DNA from: Candidatus Latescibacterota bacterium
Lineage (GTDB): Bacteria; Latescibacterota; UBA2968; UBA8231
Direction of reading: 5' to 3'
Assembly: GCA_007136405.1 (NCBI GenBank)
Contig: SLHA01000075.1
Coordinates: 1 to 34,371 of the forward strand
DNA length: 34,371 bases
Positions 31,505 through 34,371 of this stretch are shown in pieces (position 1 is the stretch's first letter; every line of letters starts with the position of its first letter). Position numbers and translations under genes: made by a program. The notes under the pieces are model-generated. The model ran no database searches. It worked only from the letters and a program-made list of their open reading frames with translations, and was not told the DNA's origin.

Positions 31505-33814
31505 GTGGATCTGGTGGAGGCAATCCCAGAGGAGCTTGCACCTCATATCCGTGAAGTGCTCAAGCCGGGCGAACTGCTGATGGTGCTGCTGGCCGCTGAT
31601 ATCATGCCGGACGGCAACTATGGTGATTCCTGGTTCGTGCTGACGGACGAGCGCGTGTTGGTCTTCGTGCCGAACGGCAAGAAGGAACCTGAGGTCACGA
31701 GCATCCCGCTGAGTGCAATTGCGCGGATTCAGACGCGCAGCTACGTCGGCGCCGGGGCGCTGATTGTAGAAGTGGAAGACGAAACGATCGAGCTGGTGCG
31801 GTTTTCGCAGAGCGCGTATTTCAAATTCTCCAGCGTGCCTCAGGTGGTGGAAGCGGCGGGGGTGCAGGTAGCGGAGGAGGAGCCGGAGGAGGTAGACCAG
31901 CTAGCGCCGGTCAAGGTGGTCGAGCATTGTCCCACCTGCAACCGGGCGCTGCGTAAGGGAACCCGGGTTTGCCCCCACTGCGTCCGCAAGACCGAGACCT
32001 TCTGGCGCCTTTTTTACTATATCAAGGCCTACAGATATATCGCGTTGTTAGGGTTCGTGCTGACGGTGACGGTGGCCACCATTCCACTGATTCAGCCGCA
32101 ACTCAACCGATACCTGATCGATGATGTGATCATCCCGGGAACGGCCCAATTCGTGGAGATGAGAGACGGCGCCCGGGAGCAAGTGCTGACGCCGGATGAT
32201 CCCAAGACACCGGATCCGGTCATCCTCAACCGGCTTGTTTTCGTGGTGCTGGGATTACTGATCCTGTTCATCATGCGTTCGCTGCTGAACGGAGCACGAA
32301 TGCACCTTCTAGGCTGGCTGGGCAACCGCATCCTGTACGACCTGCAGATGGAGATATTCGGGCATCTGCAGAAACTCTCCCTGAGCTTCTACAGCACCTT
32401 GAGTACCGGGCGCATCCTGACCCGCGTCACCAATGACACGGAGCGCATGCGGGGTTTCATCACCACGGGCTTTCAGGAAATGGTGATCGACATCCTGCGC
32501 CTGGTGGGGATCTGCACCATCCTCTTCATCATGAACTGGCGGTTGGCGGTGATCGCACTGATACCCATCCCGTTCATGCTCGGGGGCACGTTGCTTTACC
32601 GGGCCCGGATTCACTGGGTCTTCCACCGGATATTCCGGCGGATTTCCATGGTGAACAACATGCTGGCGGACACCATTCCCGGGGTAAAGGTGGTCAAATC
32701 GTTCGCCCAGGAACAGCGTGAATATGGTCGTTTCGACCAGCGCAATACCGACTTGCGCGAATCGCGCATGGCATCGGTCAAGATGCGGTCTATCTTCATG
32801 CCGGGTATCCAGTTCATCACCTCGGTCGGCGCGGTTCTGCTATGGTGGTTCGGAGGTCAGCGCGTCCTGAGCAACACGCTGACATTGGGCCAGCTGCAGG
32901 CCTTCATCTCGTATATGATGATGTTCTACGCCCCAGTCACCAATCTGTGCCGTCTGTCGGAACAGCTGGAAAGCGCCACCACCACGGCTGAACGGGTCTT
33001 CGAGATACTGGATACCGAACCCGAGGTCGCGGACGCGCCGGACGCCGTGGATCCGGGGCGGTTGCAGGGTAAGGTGGAATTTCGCGACGTCAGCTTTACC
33101 TATGACGGATTCGCGCGCATCCTGGACCGGATCAACTTCACGGCCCGGCCCGGAGAGATGATCGGCATCGTGGGACCCAGTGGCGCCGGCAAATCCACCC
33201 TGGTAAACCTCATATCCCGGTTTTATGACGCCACGGATGGTGAGGTGCTGTTGGACGATCGGGACATCACGGAGCTGCAGCAACAGAAAGTTCGTTCCCA
33301 GATCGGCGTGGTGCTTCAGGATCCGCTGCTGTTTCAGGGGAGCATCGCAGAGAACATCGCTTACGGACACCCAAAGGCCACACGTCAGGAGGTCATCGAG
33401 GCTGCTCGTATCTCCAACGCGCACAAGTTCATCATGTCGTTCCCGGACGGCTACGATACCGAAGTCGGCGAACGCGGTGGCCGGCTTTCAGGCGGAGAAC
33501 GCCAGCGGATCAGCATAGCCCGGGCGCTTATCGGCAATCCGCGCATCCTCATACTGGATGAAGCCACGAGCTCGGTAGATACCGAGACCGAGCACGAAAT
33601 TCAGGAGGCCTTGGAGCGGCTGGTTTCGGGTCGAACCACCTTCGCTATCGCGCACCGCCTGTCCACGCTCAAAAACGCGGACTGGCTGTTGGTTCTGGAC
33701 AAGGGTCGGGTAGCGGAAATCGGCACCCATGATGAGCTGCTGCAGAAGGAAGACGGTGTGTACCGGCGGCTGGTGGACATGCAGACGGAAATGGCAAAGA
33801 TGAGGGTTGTGTAG
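31505..33814 (+). CDS. ABC exporter with N-terminal extension and zinc ribbon (cyanophycin-locus type)
   Basis: This 769-residue protein starts with GTG at 31505 after AGGAG. Residues 1-130 are a soluble beta-rich domain of PH-like appearance (FVLTDERVLVFVPNG, SIPLSAIARIQTRSY) that precedes a zinc ribbon, CPTC and CPHC near 142-161. An exporter-type transmembrane domain spans about 176-460. The ATPase domain has Walker A GPSGAGKS (near 557), signature LSGGERQRIS (near 660), Walker B ILILDEAT and the H-loop AHR. Fusion of TMD and NBD makes it a half-transporter that would dimerise. It is followed at once by a DUF1854 gene, a pairing I recall being annotated as cyanophycin-metabolism-associated. 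The substrate is unknown and no cyanophycin synthetase is visible. Confidence 0.88.
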   Translation: MDLVEAIPEELAPHIREVLKPGELLMVLLAADIMPDGNYGDSWFVLTDERVLVFVPNGKKEPEVTSIPLSAIARIQTRSYVGAGALIVEVEDETIELVRFSQSAYFKFSSVPQVVEAAGVQVAEEEPEEVDQLAPVKVVEHCPTCNRALRKGTRVCPHCVRKTETFWRLFYYIKAYRYIALLGFVLTVTVATIPLIQPQLNRYLIDDVIIPGTAQFVEMRDGAREQVLTPDDPKTPDPVILNRLVFVVLGLLILFIMRSLLNGARMHLLGWLGNRILYDLQMEIFGHLQKLSLSFYSTLSTGRILTRVTNDTERMRGFITTGFQEMVIDILRLVGICTILFIMNWRLAVIALIPIPFMLGGTLLYRARIHWVFHRIFRRISMVNNMLADTIPGVKVVKSFAQEQREYGRFDQRNTDLRESRMASVKMRSIFMPGIQFITSVGAVLLWWFGGQRVLSNTLTLGQLQAFISYMMMFYAPVTNLCRLSEQLESATTTAERVFEILDTEPEVADAPDAVDPGRLQGKVEFRDVSFTYDGFARILDRINFTARPGEMIGIVGPSGAGKSTLVNLISRFYDATDGEVLLDDRDITELQQQKVRSQIGVVLQDPLLFQGSIAENIAYGHPKATRQEVIEAARISNAHKFIMSFPDGYDTEVGERGGRLSGGERQRISIARALIGNPRILILDEATSSVDTETEHEIQEALERLVSGRTTFAIAHRLSTLKNADWLLVLDKGRVAEIGTHDELLQKEDGVYRRLVDMQTEMAKMRVV

Positions 33815-34336
33815 ATGAATGACGGTACCGAGGAACCCAGGTCGAATTACTCCAGCTACAGTGACCATGTGCTGGATCCTGAGCAGGTGAGTTTCTACCG
33901 CAACGAGCGGGGCAGGCTGGTGCTGCGGATCGGCACTGATGAATACACCGCCGTGAATCTGCGGCTGGCGTTTCCGCTGGAGGCAGAGGAGGAGTTTATC
34001 GATCTGTCACTTCCGGATGGAACAGAGCTTGGCATGCTGGAGCGGCTGAGCGATCTGGATCCGGAGAGCCAGCAGGCGCTTCGGGATGAACTCAAGAAAA
34101 TATATTTCCGTCCCAAGGTGGTTACCGTGGGTAAGCTCGTAGAGGAACACGGGGTGTTGAACGGACAGATCCACACCACCAGCGGAAGCCGTTCGCTGGA
34201 GATTCGTGGTTGGCGCGAGAATGTGCGCCTCCTATCCAACAACCGTGCCATCATAGAGGATGTGGACGGAAACCGCTACCTGATCGAAGACTGGCGTACG
34301 TTGCCCAAGGTCACCAAGGAGATTTTGGGCCTGTAG
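33815..34336 (+). CDS. DUF1854 family protein, partner of the ABC exporter
   Basis: This 173-residue soluble protein starts immediately after the ABC gene's TAG (33812-33814), with ATG 33815 adjacent. The sequence has a disordered start, then FYRNERGRLVLRIG, the strand AVNLRLAFPLEAEEEFIDLS, GMLERLSDLDPESQQALRDELKKIYF and a C-terminal beta part (IEDVDGNRYLIEDWRTLPK). This fits the DUF1854 family, whose members are near 150-180 residues and occur beside this type of ABC transporter; the name reflects context, as no reaction is known. No signal peptide or membrane segment is visible. Only 35 bases remain to the window edge, so whether cyanophycin genes follow cannot be seen. Confidence 0.82.
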   Translation: MNDGTEEPRSNYSSYSDHVLDPEQVSFYRNERGRLVLRIGTDEYTAVNLRLAFPLEAEEEFIDLSLPDGTELGMLERLSDLDPESQQALRDELKKIYFRPKVVTVGKLVEEHGVLNGQIHTTSGSRSLEIRGWRENVRLLSNNRAIIEDVDGNRYLIEDWRTLPKVTKEILGL

Positions 34337-34371
34337 CCGCCGCTGGTACAGTAACCGTCGCCACGGCATGG

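Overview
The window is about 60% GC, densely coded and looks chromosomal. It carries housekeeping genes with some peripheral metabolism; I see no phage, plasmid, CRISPR, rRNA or tRNA genes. Lipoprotein signal peptidase, SppA and two predicted lipoproteins point to a Gram-negative-type envelope. The fused SecDF, the eukaryote-like (type 2) isoleucyl-tRNA synthetase, the COG3580/COG3581-type activase-related pair and an enolase-superfamily plus Gfo/Idh sugar-catabolism pair would fit a PVC-type or related anaerobic lineage such as Kiritimatiellota, Lentisphaerota or Hydrogenedentota. That placement is an inference and cannot be settled from this window alone.

Layout, left to right on the + strand. 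The tail of a CoA-dehydratase-activase-related gene and its partner (3-1804) are followed by the remnant of a membrane-protein gene on the minus strand (1900-2109). Next come a trans-polyprenyl diphosphate synthase (2341-3309), a lipoprotein ApbE flavin transferase (3629-4651), fused SecDF (4799-7426) and a CPA-type antiporter (7499-8770). Then yggS-yggT-ileS-dksA-like-lspA-rluD runs from 9049 to 15309. It joins PLP homeostasis, a membrane protein, Ile-tRNA charging, a DksA/TraR regulator, lipoprotein maturation and pseudouridylation. The dksA-like and lspA genes overlap by ATGA.

A minus-strand block follows (19685-15570): an enolase-superfamily sugar-acid dehydratase, SppA and a Gfo/Idh oxidoreductase. 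Next are + strand ddl and a DUF445 protein, which converge on a minus-strand geranylgeranyl-reductase-type flavoprotein with a repeat-built, cysteine-containing insertion. After that come htpG-proA (ATGA overlap), a 7Fe ferredoxin (minus), a DCC-family protein, a small lipoprotein, an arsR-like/aldo-keto reductase pair (minus) and an unrecognised membrane-anchored protein. At the right edge is an ABC exporter with an N-terminal extension and zinc ribbon, directly followed by a DUF1854 gene, a pairing known from cyanophycin-associated loci.

The structure not explained by genes is mostly intergenic. There are two copies, in opposite orientations, of a MITE-like element with inverted termini (3410-3578 and 8783-8918). 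There is a 38-bp tandem repeat after rluD, a large nested inverted repeat at 27477-27571, a composite hairpin plus terminator after proA, and an interspersed 18-bp motif at 28897-29004. I did not find a clear, self-contained new defence or mobile system. The best leads are the MITE-like family, the repeat insertion in the flavoprotein and the ABC/DUF1854 locus running off the right edge.
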